13,641 nucleotides of DNA. It comes from Chloroflexota bacterium. Lineage in GTDB: Bacteria > Chloroflexota > Anaerolineae > UBA4142. The notes below the pieces were generated by a model. The model was not told the origin of the DNA, ran no database searches, and worked only from the letters and a program-made list of their open reading frames with translations. The stretch lies in assembly GCA_023380675.1 (NCBI GenBank), contig JAMCRS010000175.1, forward strand, positions 1-13,641, written 5' to 3'. Of the stretch, positions 1-6,208 are shown in pieces; positions within the stretch are counted from its first letter, which is position 1, and every line of letters begins with the position of its first letter. Both the position numbers and the translations under genes were made by a program.

Positions 1-170
1 TCGACCGGGACGATCGTCCCCGCCATGCTCGCCGTCTTGGCATTGTATTCTTTACAAAACTGCATGATGTTGATGCCGTGCGGACCCAACGCGGTGCCGA
101 CCGGCGGCGCCGGCGTGGCTTTGCCCGCCGGGACCTGTAACTTGACGATTGCCTTGGCTTTCTTACCCAC
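1..170 (-). CDS. rplK: Ribosomal protein L11, N-terminal part (runs off left edge)
   Basis: This is the first 56 codons of 50S ribosomal protein L11, which binds 23S rRNA in the GTPase-associated centre and contacts elongation factors. The translation starts (M)[12 protein letters not shown] and continues through [24 protein letters not shown], which is the family's highly conserved N-terminal domain with the proline-rich PPVG turn and the GPHGINIM segment. I chose the GTG at 168-170 because a GGAGGA Shine-Dalgarno lies 4 nt upstream and the reading matches L11 from its first residues. It is the last gene visible in the tuf-rpmG-secE-nusG-rplK series, 122 bp downstream of nusG. The C-terminal RNA-binding domain is outside the window. 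Confidence 0.95.
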   Translation of the reverse strand, partial: MGKKAKAIVKLQVPAGKATPAPPVGTALGPHGINIMQFCKEYNAKTASMAGTIVPV

Positions 171-186
171 GATTCCTCCGAGTTGA

Positions 187-251
187 GTCGACTCGTCGAC
201 CAGCGGTCCGGCAGACGGCTGAACCCTCGCCCCGCTCGCCGACGACTCGAC
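187..251 (-). other. Structured leader between nusG and rplK
   Basis: The 122-bp gap between the nusG stop and the rplK start contains an 11-nt inverted repeat (187-197 against 241-251, one mismatch). Inside it, about 200-221, is a weaker 7-bp hairpin. A 10-bp palindrome GAGTCGACTC overlaps the rplK-proximal arm. There is no T-run, so it is not a standard terminator. In E. coli, L1 represses its own operon by binding the mRNA leader before rplK, so a structured leader here is plausible, but I cannot identify an L1 site. This is inference from base pairing only. Confidence 0.35.
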
Positions 252-292
252 TCGCGGCCCTGTGCCGCGACAGGCTGTCGATCGAGCCTGAT

Positions 293-1213
293 CTAGACTT
301 TTTCGACCTGCAGCAGGTCCAGTTCCACTGGCGTTTCGCGGCCGAAGAAGCTAACCATGACGCGAACCTTGCCCTTCTCCATATTGACTTCGTCGACCGT
401 GCCCCTAAAGTCCGCGAACGGGCCGTCGATGATGTGAACGACCTGGCCGGTGCGATACGTGACCCGCACCTTGGGCTGGTCGGATTCCATCCGTTTCAAG
501 ATCTTGTTGACTTCGTCTTCGCGCAGCGGCGTCGGGATGTCCCCTGAGCTGACGAACCCGGTGACGCCCGGCGTATTGCGGACCACGTACCAGGCCTCTT
601 TCGACCGGGGATCGTCCGGGCTGTACTGCACCATCTCCACCAGGATGTAGCCGGGAAAGACGCGCCGCTGGACCACCTTGCGCTGTCCCTCGCGCAGGTC
701 GATTTCCTCTTCCGTCGGAACGACGGCGCGAAAGATCAGCTCTTGCATCCCCGGGATCGTGACGATCCGCTGCTCCAGCCCCTTCTTGACCTTGTTCTCG
801 TAGCCGGAATAGCAGTGGACGACGTACCACGCGCGCCGCGGACCTTGCGGCTCCGGTTCGCCCTCGACCGTCGTCCCATCGGTGCCCGCGACTTCCAACG
901 CTGCCTCGCCCGCGTCGTCGGTACCGACTTGCACGGCGGAAGACTCGCTCGCCCCCTCGGATTCCTCTTCCGAGGCAGCCAGCTCGCTCGCCGGCTCGGC
1001 CGCGACTGTCTCGTCCTCGGACTCGGCTACCGGCTCCTCGGCAGCGCCGACCTCGTCGGCAGCGCCGACCTCGTCGGCGGCGTCGAGTTCGTCCTGAGGC
1101 TCGACGGCCGGCTCTTCCGCTGGCGTGTCCTGCTCCGCCGGCCGCGAGCGATCGGCCTCTTCCTGAGGCATCGTATTCAATTCGTCGGCGTCTGAGATTT
1201 GATCATCCACCAT
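293..1213 (-). CDS. nusG: Transcription antitermination factor NusG with a long acidic N-terminal extension
   Basis: NusG binds RNA polymerase, affects elongation and Rho termination, and can couple transcription to the ribosome through its KOW domain. The conserved part begins near residue 126 with [20 protein letters not shown] (NGN domain, to about residue 235). It ends with a KOW domain containing the hallmark [10 protein letters not shown] and FGRETPVEL. About 306 aa compares with roughly 180 in E. coli. The extra residues are an Ala/Glu/Asp/Ser-rich, probably disordered N-terminal region with AADEVG repeats. I start at ATG 1211-1213; an in-frame TTG at 1220-1222 would add three residues, and neither has a good Shine-Dalgarno. 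The gene follows secE by 30 bp, the usual secE-nusG pairing, and precedes rplK. Confidence 0.95.
   Translation of the reverse strand: MVDDQISDADELNTMPQEEADRSRPAEQDTPAEEPAVEPQDELDAADEVGAADEVGAAEEPVAESEDETVAAEPASELAASEEESEGASESSAVQVGTDDAGEAALEVAGTDGTTVEGEPEPQGPRRAWYVVHCYSGYENKVKKGLEQRIVTIPGMQELIFRAVVPTEEEIDLREGQRKVVQRRVFPGYILVEMVQYSPDDPRSKEAWYVVRNTPGVTGFVSSGDIPTPLREDEVNKILKRMESDQPKVRVTYRTGQVVHIIDGPFADFRGTVDEVNMEKGKVRVMVSFFGRETPVELDLLQVEKV
1041..1094 (-). repeat. 18-bp tandem repeat inside nusG
   Basis: Two identical 18-bp units (1041-1058 and 1059-1076) are followed by a degenerate third unit (1077-1094). On the minus strand they encode AADEVG twice plus a related Ala/Asp/Glu stretch in the acidic NusG extension. 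In-frame duplication of this kind is typical of a disordered segment that changes length easily. Confidence 0.85.
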
Positions 1214-1243
1214 CAAGACCAACCCAATCCACGACCCGCGAGT

Positions 1244-1450
1244 CTAATTTCCGAGCAAGAATCTGAACAACTGCGTAAACAAATAGTCGACGATACCAAA
1301 GAACGCGCTCATCGCCACGATGGTCGCGACGACGATGAACGTGAGGTTCATGGCTTCTTCGCGGGTGGGCCAGACGACTTTGCGCAGCTCGGCCCGCGTC
1401 TCGCGAACGTACTGGACGATGCGATTTTCTTTTTGAACGTCTCTAACCAC
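1244..1450 (-). CDS. secE: Preprotein translocase subunit SecE
   Basis: SecE is the small essential subunit of the SecYEG channel, clamping SecY in the inner membrane. The 68-residue product has the single-span form of the family. An amphipathic N-terminal helix contains the conserved ELRKVVWPTREEA (about residues 21-33), followed by one membrane helix (about 37-60) ending in a short tail. The WPTREE motif is diagnostic. The GTG start at 1448-1450 is preceded by GGAG at 6 nt spacing. It lies 30 bp upstream of nusG and 93 bp downstream of rpmG, where an RNA hairpin sits in the gap. Confidence 0.95.
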   Translation of the reverse strand: MVRDVQKENRIVQYVRETRAELRKVVWPTREEAMNLTFIVVATIVAMSAFFGIVDYLFTQLFRFLLGN

Positions 1451-1478
1451 CGTTGACTCCTGACAAACGACCGGTCGC

Positions 1479-1524
1479 TAACAAGCCAAGACACCGTCGG
1501 CTTCGACGGTGCCCTGGCTTGCCA
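1479..1524 (-). other. Long RNA hairpin between rpmG and secE
   Basis: Arms 1479-1499 and 1504-1524 form a 21-bp stem with a 4-nt loop (1500-1503). Read on the plus strand the stem has four A/C mismatches. Read on the minus (transcribed) strand those four become G-U wobble pairs, so the stem is unbroken only in the operon transcript. There is no T-run after it (TTGTTAGCGACC follows), so a standard intrinsic terminator is unlikely. Processing by RNase III, mRNA stabilisation or partial attenuation between rpmG and secE are possible roles (inference). Confidence 0.75.
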
Positions 1525-1543
1525 CCATGAAGAATCGAGCGAT

Positions 1544-1708
1544 CTACTTCGTCTCGCGGTGGAGTGTGTGCCGCCGATCGTGCGGGCAGTACTTGGTCAA
1601 TTCCAACCGCGCCGTGTCGTTCTTTTTGTTCTTCTCAGTCGTATAGTTCCGGTGCTTGCACTCGGTGCATTCCAGGGTGACGACCAGGCGATTCTCTTTC
1701 TTTGCCAT
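1544..1708 (-). CDS. rpmG: Ribosomal protein L33
   Basis: A 54-residue L33, a small protein of the 50S subunit near the tRNA exit site. The translation begins [17 protein letters not shown] and ends with [10 protein letters not shown]. Two CxxC-type pairs are present (CTEC near residues 13-16; the second region has only C41 in KYCPHD). L33 genes occur as zinc-binding (four Cys) and non-zinc forms; this copy has three cysteines plus nearby His residues, so zinc binding is uncertain. Its ATG overlaps the tuf stop codon by one base (TAATG), so translation is probably coupled to tuf. The tuf-rpmG-secE order is common in bacteria. Confidence 0.93.
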   Translation of the reverse strand: MAKKENRLVVTLECTECKHRNYTTEKNKKNDTARLELTKYCPHDRRHTLHRETK

Positions 1709-2922
1709 TATTCCGATACCTTCGTGATGACCCCGGCGCCCACCGTGTGTCCGCCTTCGCGGATGGCAAAGCGCTCGCCCTTATCCAGAGCCACCGGCGT
1801 GATCAGCTTGACCTTGATCGAGACGTCGTCGCCCGGCATGACCATTTCCACGCCTTCCGGCAGCTCCACGTCCCCGGTCACGTCCAGCGTGCGGATGTAG
1901 AACTGGGGTCGATATCCCTTGAAGAACGGGGTGTGACGTCCCCCCTCTTCCTTCTTGAGAACGTATACCTGCCCTTCGAACTGGGTCAACGGCTTGATCG
2001 AATTCGGAGCGGCGAGCACCATCCCGCGCTCGACGTCGTTGCGCTCGATGCCGCGCAAGAGGCAGCCAATATTGTCGCCCGCCTCGCCGCGGTCCAGCAA
2101 CTTGCGGAACATTTCGACTCCGGTCACGACCGTCGAGCGGGTCTCCTTCAGTCCGACGATCTCGACCGTTTCACCGACCTTGACCTGCCCGCGCTCGACG
2201 CGGCCGGTCACGACCGTGCCGCGACCCTTGATTCCAAACACGTCCTCGATCGGCATGAGGAACGGCTTGTCCACCGCACGCAGCGGCGTCGGCACGTATT
2301 CGTCCACTACCCGCATAAGCTCGTTGATCGACGCATATTCCGGTGCGTTCGGGTCCTTGGAAGGGCTGTTCAGCGCCTTGAGCGCGCTGCCCCGCACGAT
2401 CGGAATCTTGTCTCCCGGGAATTTGTAAGAGGTCAACAGCTCGCGCAACTCGAGCTCGACGAGGTCGAGCAGTTCCGGATCGTCCATCACGTCGACCTTG
2501 TTCAAAAAGACGACGATGGCCGGCACTTCGACCTGGCGCGCCAGCAGAATGTGCTCGCGCGTCTGCGGCATCGGCCCATCCGGGGCGGAAACGACCAGGA
2601 TCGCGCCGTCCATCTGGGCGGCGCCCGTAATCATGTTCTTGATATAGTCGGCGTGCCCCGGGCAGTCGATGTGTGCGTAGTGCCGTTTGTCAGTCTCGTA
2701 CTCGACGTGTGAGATAGCGATCGTAAGGATCTTGGAGTCGTCACGGCGTCCCTGTTTTTCCGACGCCTTGGCGACTTCGTCGTACGAAACAAAGTTCGCC
2801 ATCCCTTTGAGGGACGCGACTTTGGTGATCGCCGCCGTTAGGGTCGTCTTGCCGTGGTCGACATGGCCGATCGTCCCGACGTTGACGTGCGGTTTGGTCC
2901 GCTCGAATTTCTGCTTCGCCAT
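1708..2922 (-). CDS. tuf: Elongation factor Tu
   Basis: EF-Tu delivers aminoacyl-tRNA to the ribosome as a GTP complex. The 404-residue product has all G motifs: GHVDHGKT (19-26), DCPGH with the catalytic His (86-90), NKVD (141-144) and SAL (179-181), followed by the two beta-barrel domains (for example [25 protein letters not shown]). I start at ATG 2920-2922, which has GGAGG 7 nt upstream and gives the family's [14 protein letters not shown] start; a longer upstream reading would run into the tRNA gene. Switch I is unusual: where most EF-Tu have RGITI, this one has KILTI (64-68) preceded by an apparent 5-residue insertion, although the Mg-binding Thr (T67) is kept. Transcribed with the three upstream tRNAs, as in the E. 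coli tufB operon. Confidence 0.97.
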   Translation of the reverse strand: MAKQKFERTKPHVNVGTIGHVDHGKTTLTAAITKVASLKGMANFVSYDEVAKASEKQGRRDDSKILTIAISHVEYETDKRHYAHIDCPGHADYIKNMITGAAQMDGAILVVSAPDGPMPQTREHILLARQVEVPAIVVFLNKVDVMDDPELLDLVELELRELLTSYKFPGDKIPIVRGSALKALNSPSKDPNAPEYASINELMRVVDEYVPTPLRAVDKPFLMPIEDVFGIKGRGTVVTGRVERGQVKVGETVEIVGLKETRSTVVTGVEMFRKLLDRGEAGDNIGCLLRGIERNDVERGMVLAAPNSIKPLTQFEGQVYVLKKEEGGRHTPFFKGYRPQFYIRTLDVTGDVELPEGVEMVMPGDDVSIKVKLITPVALDKGERFAIREGGHTVGAGVITKVSE

Positions 2923-2940
2923 GCTGAATCCTCCTGAAAG

Positions 2941-3016
2941 TGGAGCCTTCGCCGGGACTTGAACCCGGGACCCCGTTCTTACCAAGAACGTGCTCTACCA
3001 ACTGAGCTACGAAGGC
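2941..3016 (-). tRNA. tRNA-Thr (anticodon GGU)
   Basis: Complete cloverleaf on the minus strand: acceptor GCCTTCG pairing CGAAGGC, D-arm GCTC/GAGC, anticodon stem CGTTC/GAACG around loop TTGGTAA (anticodon GGT), and T-arm CCGGG TTCAAGT CCCGG. The discriminator is U and CCA is encoded (2941-2943). It lies 18 bp upstream of the tuf start, like thrT before tufB in E. coli. Confidence 0.96.
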
Positions 3017-3032
3017 GCGATTCAATGCTGTG

Positions 3033-3116
3033 TGGGGAGGGTGAGATTCGGACTCACATAGCCGTACGGCATCGATTTTACAGACCGACGCGACTCACCA
3101 CCTTCGCCGCCTCCCC
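3033..3116 (-). tRNA. tRNA-Tyr (anticodon GUA), with unusual bases at positions 8 and 55
   Basis: Class II tRNA: acceptor GGGGAGG/CCTCCCC, D-stem GCGA/TCGC, anticodon stem TCGGT/ATCGA around CTGTAAA (anticodon GTA), a long variable arm with hairpin GCCG-TA-CGGC, T-stem GTGAG/CTCAC and discriminator A. CCA is not encoded. Two nearly universal bases differ: position 8 is C instead of U, and the T-loop reads TCCGAAT, giving C instead of U at position 55 (the usual pseudouridine). All helices are intact, so the gene is probably real, but it is divergent. Confidence 0.88.
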
Positions 3117-3154
3117 AAGCCGTTCCCGGTTCCAAGGCGCCCTGCACGGACAGG

Positions 3155-3227
3155 AGCCGGCGCTCGGACTTGAACCGAGAACCGACGGTTTACAAAACCG
3201 TTGCTCTGCCGATTGAGCTACGCCGGC
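3155..3227 (-). tRNA. tRNA-Thr (anticodon UGU)
   Basis: Complete cloverleaf: acceptor GCCGGCG/CGCCGGC, D-arm GCTC/GAGC, anticodon stem ACGGT/ACCGT around TTTGTAA (anticodon TGT), T-arm CTCGG TTCAAGT CCGAG, discriminator U. CCA is not encoded. It is first in the operon, like thrU in E. coli, and begins about 16 bp after the promoter -10 box. Confidence 0.96.
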
Positions 3228-3242
3228 GGTAAAGCGCAGTGC

Positions 3243-3271
3243 ATTATACTTGCGTTCAATCGAATTGTCAA
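3243..3271 (-). promoter_or_regulatory. Perfect-consensus sigma-70 promoter of the tRNA-tuf operon
   Basis: On the minus strand TTGACA (3266-3271) and TATAAT (3243-3248) are separated by exactly 17 bp, a full match to the housekeeping consensus. Transcription should start near 3236, just before tRNA-Thr(UGU). This strength suits an operon for tRNA and EF-Tu. Confidence 0.92.
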
Positions 3272-3297
3272 AACGCACCCCGAAATCACATCCGGTA

Positions 3298-3320
3298 GAG
3301 ACGTGTCGGTGACACGTCTC
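3298..3320 (-). terminator. Hairpin after the translin gene (probable terminator without T-run)
   Basis: A perfect 10-bp inverted repeat GAGACGTGTC/GACACGTCTC with a 3-nt loop begins 10 bp beyond the translin stop codon and ends before the operon promoter. It has no U-tract on the minus strand (TACCGG follows), so terminating activity is inferred from position and stem strength only. Confidence 0.5.
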
Positions 3321-3330
3321 TTCGAATGGG

Positions 3331-3969
3331 TCAACCCCTGATTCTTTCCTCGAACGCCTTGAGCGTCTGTTCCAGCTTTTCCTGCCTCGCCGCGATCGTC
3401 AAGTCGCCGCGTGTCCGCTCGAGCACTCCGCGCACCATGTCCGTCGTGCGGCGCAGGCCCCCGGTGAGCGCGTCCGGAAAGTCCATCGTCACGAGGAGTG
3501 AATAAATGTCCTCCATCGCGCCCAGGACTTGCTCGCACCGCTCGCTCGAACCGTGACGAACGATGTCGAGCGAATACCGGCGTAGCTCCCCGGCCGCCTC
3601 GCCCAAGCCGTTCAAATATGCCGCATAGTCGACCCCCAGCGCTTCCGGCTCTGGGATCTTGTCACCGGTGATGATCGCGTGCGTAATGTGCGCCTCGGCG
3701 AGCTCCTTGAGCGCATCCTGCACGTAACCCGTGAAATAGAGGTCGGGATAGGCCGCGACGCTCCCCCTCATCTGCCCCGCGATCTCACGCGCCTTGGCGA
3801 GCAGCTGCTTCGCCTCGGGATACTCGGCACGATGCGTCGCGCGAATGGAGAGCGCGCAATGCCGGATCAGCTCGCGCGACGCGGCGAGCGCCGCGTCACG
3901 CGCCGCGTTCTTCGCCTGCAAGCTGCTGCGGATCTTGTCTGCGATCGAGTCCAGTTCTTGCACATCCAC
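3331..3969 (-). CDS. Translin-family protein
   Basis: A 212-residue all-helical protein of the translin family (eukaryotic translin/TRAX, also found in archaea and some bacteria). Family members bind single-stranded nucleic acid as ring-like oligomers; TRAX is the RNase subunit of C3PO. Evidence is the overall helical pattern, the central PDLYFTGYVQDALKELAEAH (about 75-94) and the C-terminal RRTTDMVRGVLERTRGDLT (173-191), which resembles archaeal translin C-termini. E89 and E92 in ELAEA match the ExxEA pattern of TRAX catalytic glutamates as I remember it. Two GTG starts are possible: 3967-3969 (used here) or 3961-3963, the latter with a better purine-rich upstream stretch. It appears monocistronic, with its own promoter at 4068-4096. 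No bacterial substrate is known to me. Confidence 0.85.
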   Translation of the reverse strand: MDVQELDSIADKIRSSLQAKNAARDAALAASRELIRHCALSIRATHRAEYPEAKQLLAKAREIAGQMRGSVAAYPDLYFTGYVQDALKELAEAHITHAIITGDKIPEPEALGVDYAAYLNGLGEAAGELRRYSLDIVRHGSSERCEQVLGAMEDIYSLLVTMDFPDALTGGLRRTTDMVRGVLERTRGDLTIAARQEKLEQTLKAFEERIRG

Positions 3970-4067
3970 CCCCGGGCGCCGGTCGGCGCTCCCTCAGTTA
4001 CGCGCGGCATCCGAAACACCGCCCGACGATCCGTTGCGGCGGGTGTCCGCGCGCGACGAGCCAGCGC

Positions 4068-4096
4068 ATACTAGACGATTTCCAAGCGGGTGTCAA
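4068..4096 (-). promoter_or_regulatory. Promoter for the translin gene
   Basis: Minus strand TTGACA (4091-4096) and TAGTAT (4068-4073) with 17 bp spacing. Predicted start near 4061 gives a roughly 90-nt leader before the translin start codon. It lies back to back with the promoter of the lipoprotein gene, the two -35 regions being about 13 bp apart. Confidence 0.75.
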
Positions 4097-4109
4097 AGCC
4101 CCCAGTATT

Positions 4110-4137
4110 TTGCTTCCGCGCTCTCGTGTGATATACT
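4110..4137 (+). promoter_or_regulatory. Promoter for the beta-helix lipoprotein gene
   Basis: TTGCTT (4110-4115), 16-bp spacer and TATACT (4132-4137), preceded by a TG at 4129-4130, an extended -10. Predicted start near 4144 gives a leader of about 25 nt to the ATG. Confidence 0.7.
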
Positions 4138-4170
4138 CGCTCCACAGCAGACCCGCCACAGGTGCACCGA

Positions 4171-5703
4171 ATGCGTCTTCCCTTCCGGACTTGTACGTTC
4201 CTGGCACTCCTTACAATCGCCGTCGTGGTTTCCGCTTGCGCCCCGGCCGAATCCGGGCCCACCGCCGCGCCCGCAACCCATACCCCCACAGTCAGCCTCG
4301 CGCCGGCGCTCACGCCCAGCCCGGTCGCGCCGCCGATTACACAGACCGCTTCCGCCCCGACGCCCTCCGCCGCTCCGACCGAGACTGGCACGCCGGCGCC
4401 CACCCCGGCTCCCTCCGCCACGCCCACCATGCTCGGCGACTGTGCCGAGATCTGGCAGCCGGGCTATTACGTCATGACCAACGATTTCAAGACCACGCCG
4501 AAGCGATTCAACTGCATGATCGTCCAGAGCAGCGATGTCGTGATCGACTGCGACCATCACAGCGTCGAGGGCCTGAATTACGCCGGCTATGGCTTTTGGA
4601 TTCGCAAGTACAACTTCCCCCTCCTGCAGACCCCGAACAATGTCGAGATCCGCAACTGCAAGGCGTTCAAAGGACGCGCCGGCCTCTCTGCCGACGCCGG
4701 CACCAACCTCTATATCCACGACAATGATTTCTCTGGCAACTATGACGATACCGACAGCCGGCGGTTTGGCATCTTCCTCGGCCTGGTTGAAGGGGGCGGC
4801 ATTCGTCTCGACAATGTGCACGGCGCGCGGATCGAAAACAATACGACGAATGATCAGGCGATCGGAATCGACGTCCGCGACAGCACGGCGGTGACGATCA
4901 CACACAACACCGCGGTCAACAATTCGGCATGGGGCGTGAATTTCGTGCGCACCACGGACAGCGAAATATCTTCGAACACGCTGCGTAACAATGTACGCTG
5001 GTGTACGTGGGGCAGCGGCGTGGTCGAGCCGGGATGTGATGCCGGCGGCGTGATGCTCCAGGACGCGGCCAGCCGGAACGTCGTCAAGGACAATACGATC
5101 AGCGGTCAGAATGGCAACGGGATCTTTGTCAAGGCCCACGCCATGCCCTGCGGAGACGACAACCTGATCCAGAACAACAAGATCACCGACGCGCTCTACA
5201 ACGGCATCGAGCTCGGATTTTGCAGGGGCAACAAGATCGTCGGCAACGTCATCACCGGCAGCGGATCGACGTACGTCGGCGTATCGTTTGGCTTCGACTC
5301 CCATACCGAGCTGCGTGACAACGTCATCAGCAACATGCGGAACCAGGGGATCAACTCGTGGAACAGCCGCAGCCTCACCCTCGCCGGCAATCAGGTCACG
5401 AACAGCCGCGAGGGGATGCTGTTGTACTGGAGCGAGTGGGACCCCAACCAGTTCGGATTCCTCCCGCCCTCCCCGGACAACTACGCGTCGCGCGACAACT
5501 CGATCGAAGGGAATACGCTGCGCGACAATTCCGTCGCCGGGATTCATCTGATGAACTCGATCCAGGACCGGGTGACCGGCAATACGTTCTCGAACAACGG
5601 CAAGAACGTGTGGGTCGAAGGGAAGAACGACGGCGACGTCCTCGGTCTCGGCGGCACTTGTTCCCTCGGGTGCACCGGCTCGCTCGCGTCCTCCTCGCAT
5701 TGA
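4171..5703 (+). CDS. Exported lipoprotein with right-handed parallel beta-helix (NosD/pectate-lyase-like fold)
   Basis: A 510-residue predicted lipoprotein. Residues 1-22 form a signal peptide ending in the lipobox VSAC (Cys23). About 24-87 is a Pro/Thr/Ala/Ser-rich linker. From about 90 to the end there are repeated short units such as IENNTTNDQAIGIDVRDS, ITHNTAVNNSAWGVNFVR and IVGNVITGSGSTYVG, with regular Asn and Gly/Ile-Val spacing. This is the signature of parallel beta-helix repeats (Beta_helix / NosD / PbH1 families). ATG 4171 is preceded by AGGTG; a GTG at 4162 would add three residues but has no ribosome site. The function is unknown: such folds occur in polysaccharide lyases, adhesins and copper-site assembly proteins, and no catalytic set is evident. 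It is transcribed alone. Confidence 0.85.
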   Translation: MRLPFRTCTFLALLTIAVVVSACAPAESGPTAAPATHTPTVSLAPALTPSPVAPPITQTASAPTPSAAPTETGTPAPTPAPSATPTMLGDCAEIWQPGYYVMTNDFKTTPKRFNCMIVQSSDVVIDCDHHSVEGLNYAGYGFWIRKYNFPLLQTPNNVEIRNCKAFKGRAGLSADAGTNLYIHDNDFSGNYDDTDSRRFGIFLGLVEGGGIRLDNVHGARIENNTTNDQAIGIDVRDSTAVTITHNTAVNNSAWGVNFVRTTDSEISSNTLRNNVRWCTWGSGVVEPGCDAGGVMLQDAASRNVVKDNTISGQNGNGIFVKAHAMPCGDDNLIQNNKITDALYNGIELGFCRGNKIVGNVITGSGSTYVGVSFGFDSHTELRDNVISNMRNQGINSWNSRSLTLAGNQVTNSREGMLLYWSEWDPNQFGFLPPSPDNYASRDNSIEGNTLRDNSVAGIHLMNSIQDRVTGNTFSNNGKNVWVEGKNDGDVLGLGGTCSLGCTGSLASSSH

Positions 5704-6134
5704 TTCGTCGCGGTCGCCGGTCTTCAGGCTTGATGTGAGTCCGTCGACGCGCGCGCCGCGTTCCTGGTTCTCTCATGTTCATTCGGACGTACGCGCGAGC
5801 GCGGCGCCCAAGGCCGTGCGCGGCTGGCTCGCCATTTGCCTCCGGGCTCGCGCCGGCGCCGCGCGCGCGCGTGATCATTTCGCTCGCGCTCTCGTGCGCG
5901 TTTCGCGCACAAAGAGCCCCGACCCAAACTCTCGACCGTACGCCCGCGAGCAAACCCAGGAACACGCGCCGCATTCCGACTATCGCTTGCGCCGATCTCT
6001 CCCACCGGCGCGGCAATTCCCGTCCCAATGTGATTCAGTCGACCCACTCAGACGGGGCGCGCCGGGCACGACGCGTTTGGACTCGCCGCCGCCAATTCGC
6101 GCGTGCGCGAACGCGAAAACCTGGGGAAAAATGA
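5704..6134. other. GC-rich intergenic region with no credible gene
   Basis: About 430 bp between the lipoprotein stop and the next promoter. Open frames exist on both strands but encode Arg/Ala/Pro-rich sequence without ribosome sites or family resemblance. It holds two short hairpins: 5894-5910 (GTGCGCG, TTT loop, CGCGCAC) and 6096-6111 (TTCGCG, CGTG loop, CGCGAA). Neither has a T-run. No terminator is evident for the upstream gene. Confidence 0.6.
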
Positions 6135-6162
6135 TTGCGTTATGAAAAAACTGTGTTATAAT
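6135..6162 (+). promoter_or_regulatory. Promoter for the LysM/cupredoxin-like gene
   Basis: TTGCGT (6135-6140), 16-bp spacer and TATAAT (6157-6162) with an upstream TG (6154-6155), an extended -10. The surrounding AT-rich patch stands out from GC-rich flanks. Predicted start is near 6169, 40 nt before the ATG. Confidence 0.8.
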
Positions 6163-6208
6163 CCTTGTGTAACCGAATGTGGACTCGACGCTTGAGAGGA
6201 GCACTGGC

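Noticed and set aside
1479..1524. The rpmG-secE hairpin as a tRNA-Trp gene, often found next to secE
   Set aside because: It is one long uninterrupted stem with a 4-nt loop, with no D- or T-arm and no CCA anticodon loop.
1702..2712. A 336-codon open frame on the plus strand opposite tuf
   Set aside because: Antisense to a highly conserved EF-Tu; composition is His/Arg/Asp/Val-rich shadow sequence.
2923..2985. Upstream in-frame extension of tuf by 21 codons
   Set aside because: It would be translated through tRNA-Thr and lacks a ribosome site; the internal ATG has a GGAGG site and matches all EF-Tu N-termini.
4093..5700. A 535-codon open frame on the minus strand opposite the beta-helix lipoprotein gene
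   Set aside because: It mirrors the GC-rich codon pattern of the real gene, has no ribosome site or recognisable domain, and the plus-strand gene has a signal peptide, lipobox and regular beta-helix repeats.
5735..6145. A 136-codon open frame in the intergenic region before the LysM gene
   Set aside because: Arg/Ala/Pro-rich product, no ribosome site, competing frames of similar length on both strands, and it runs into the promoter of the next gene.
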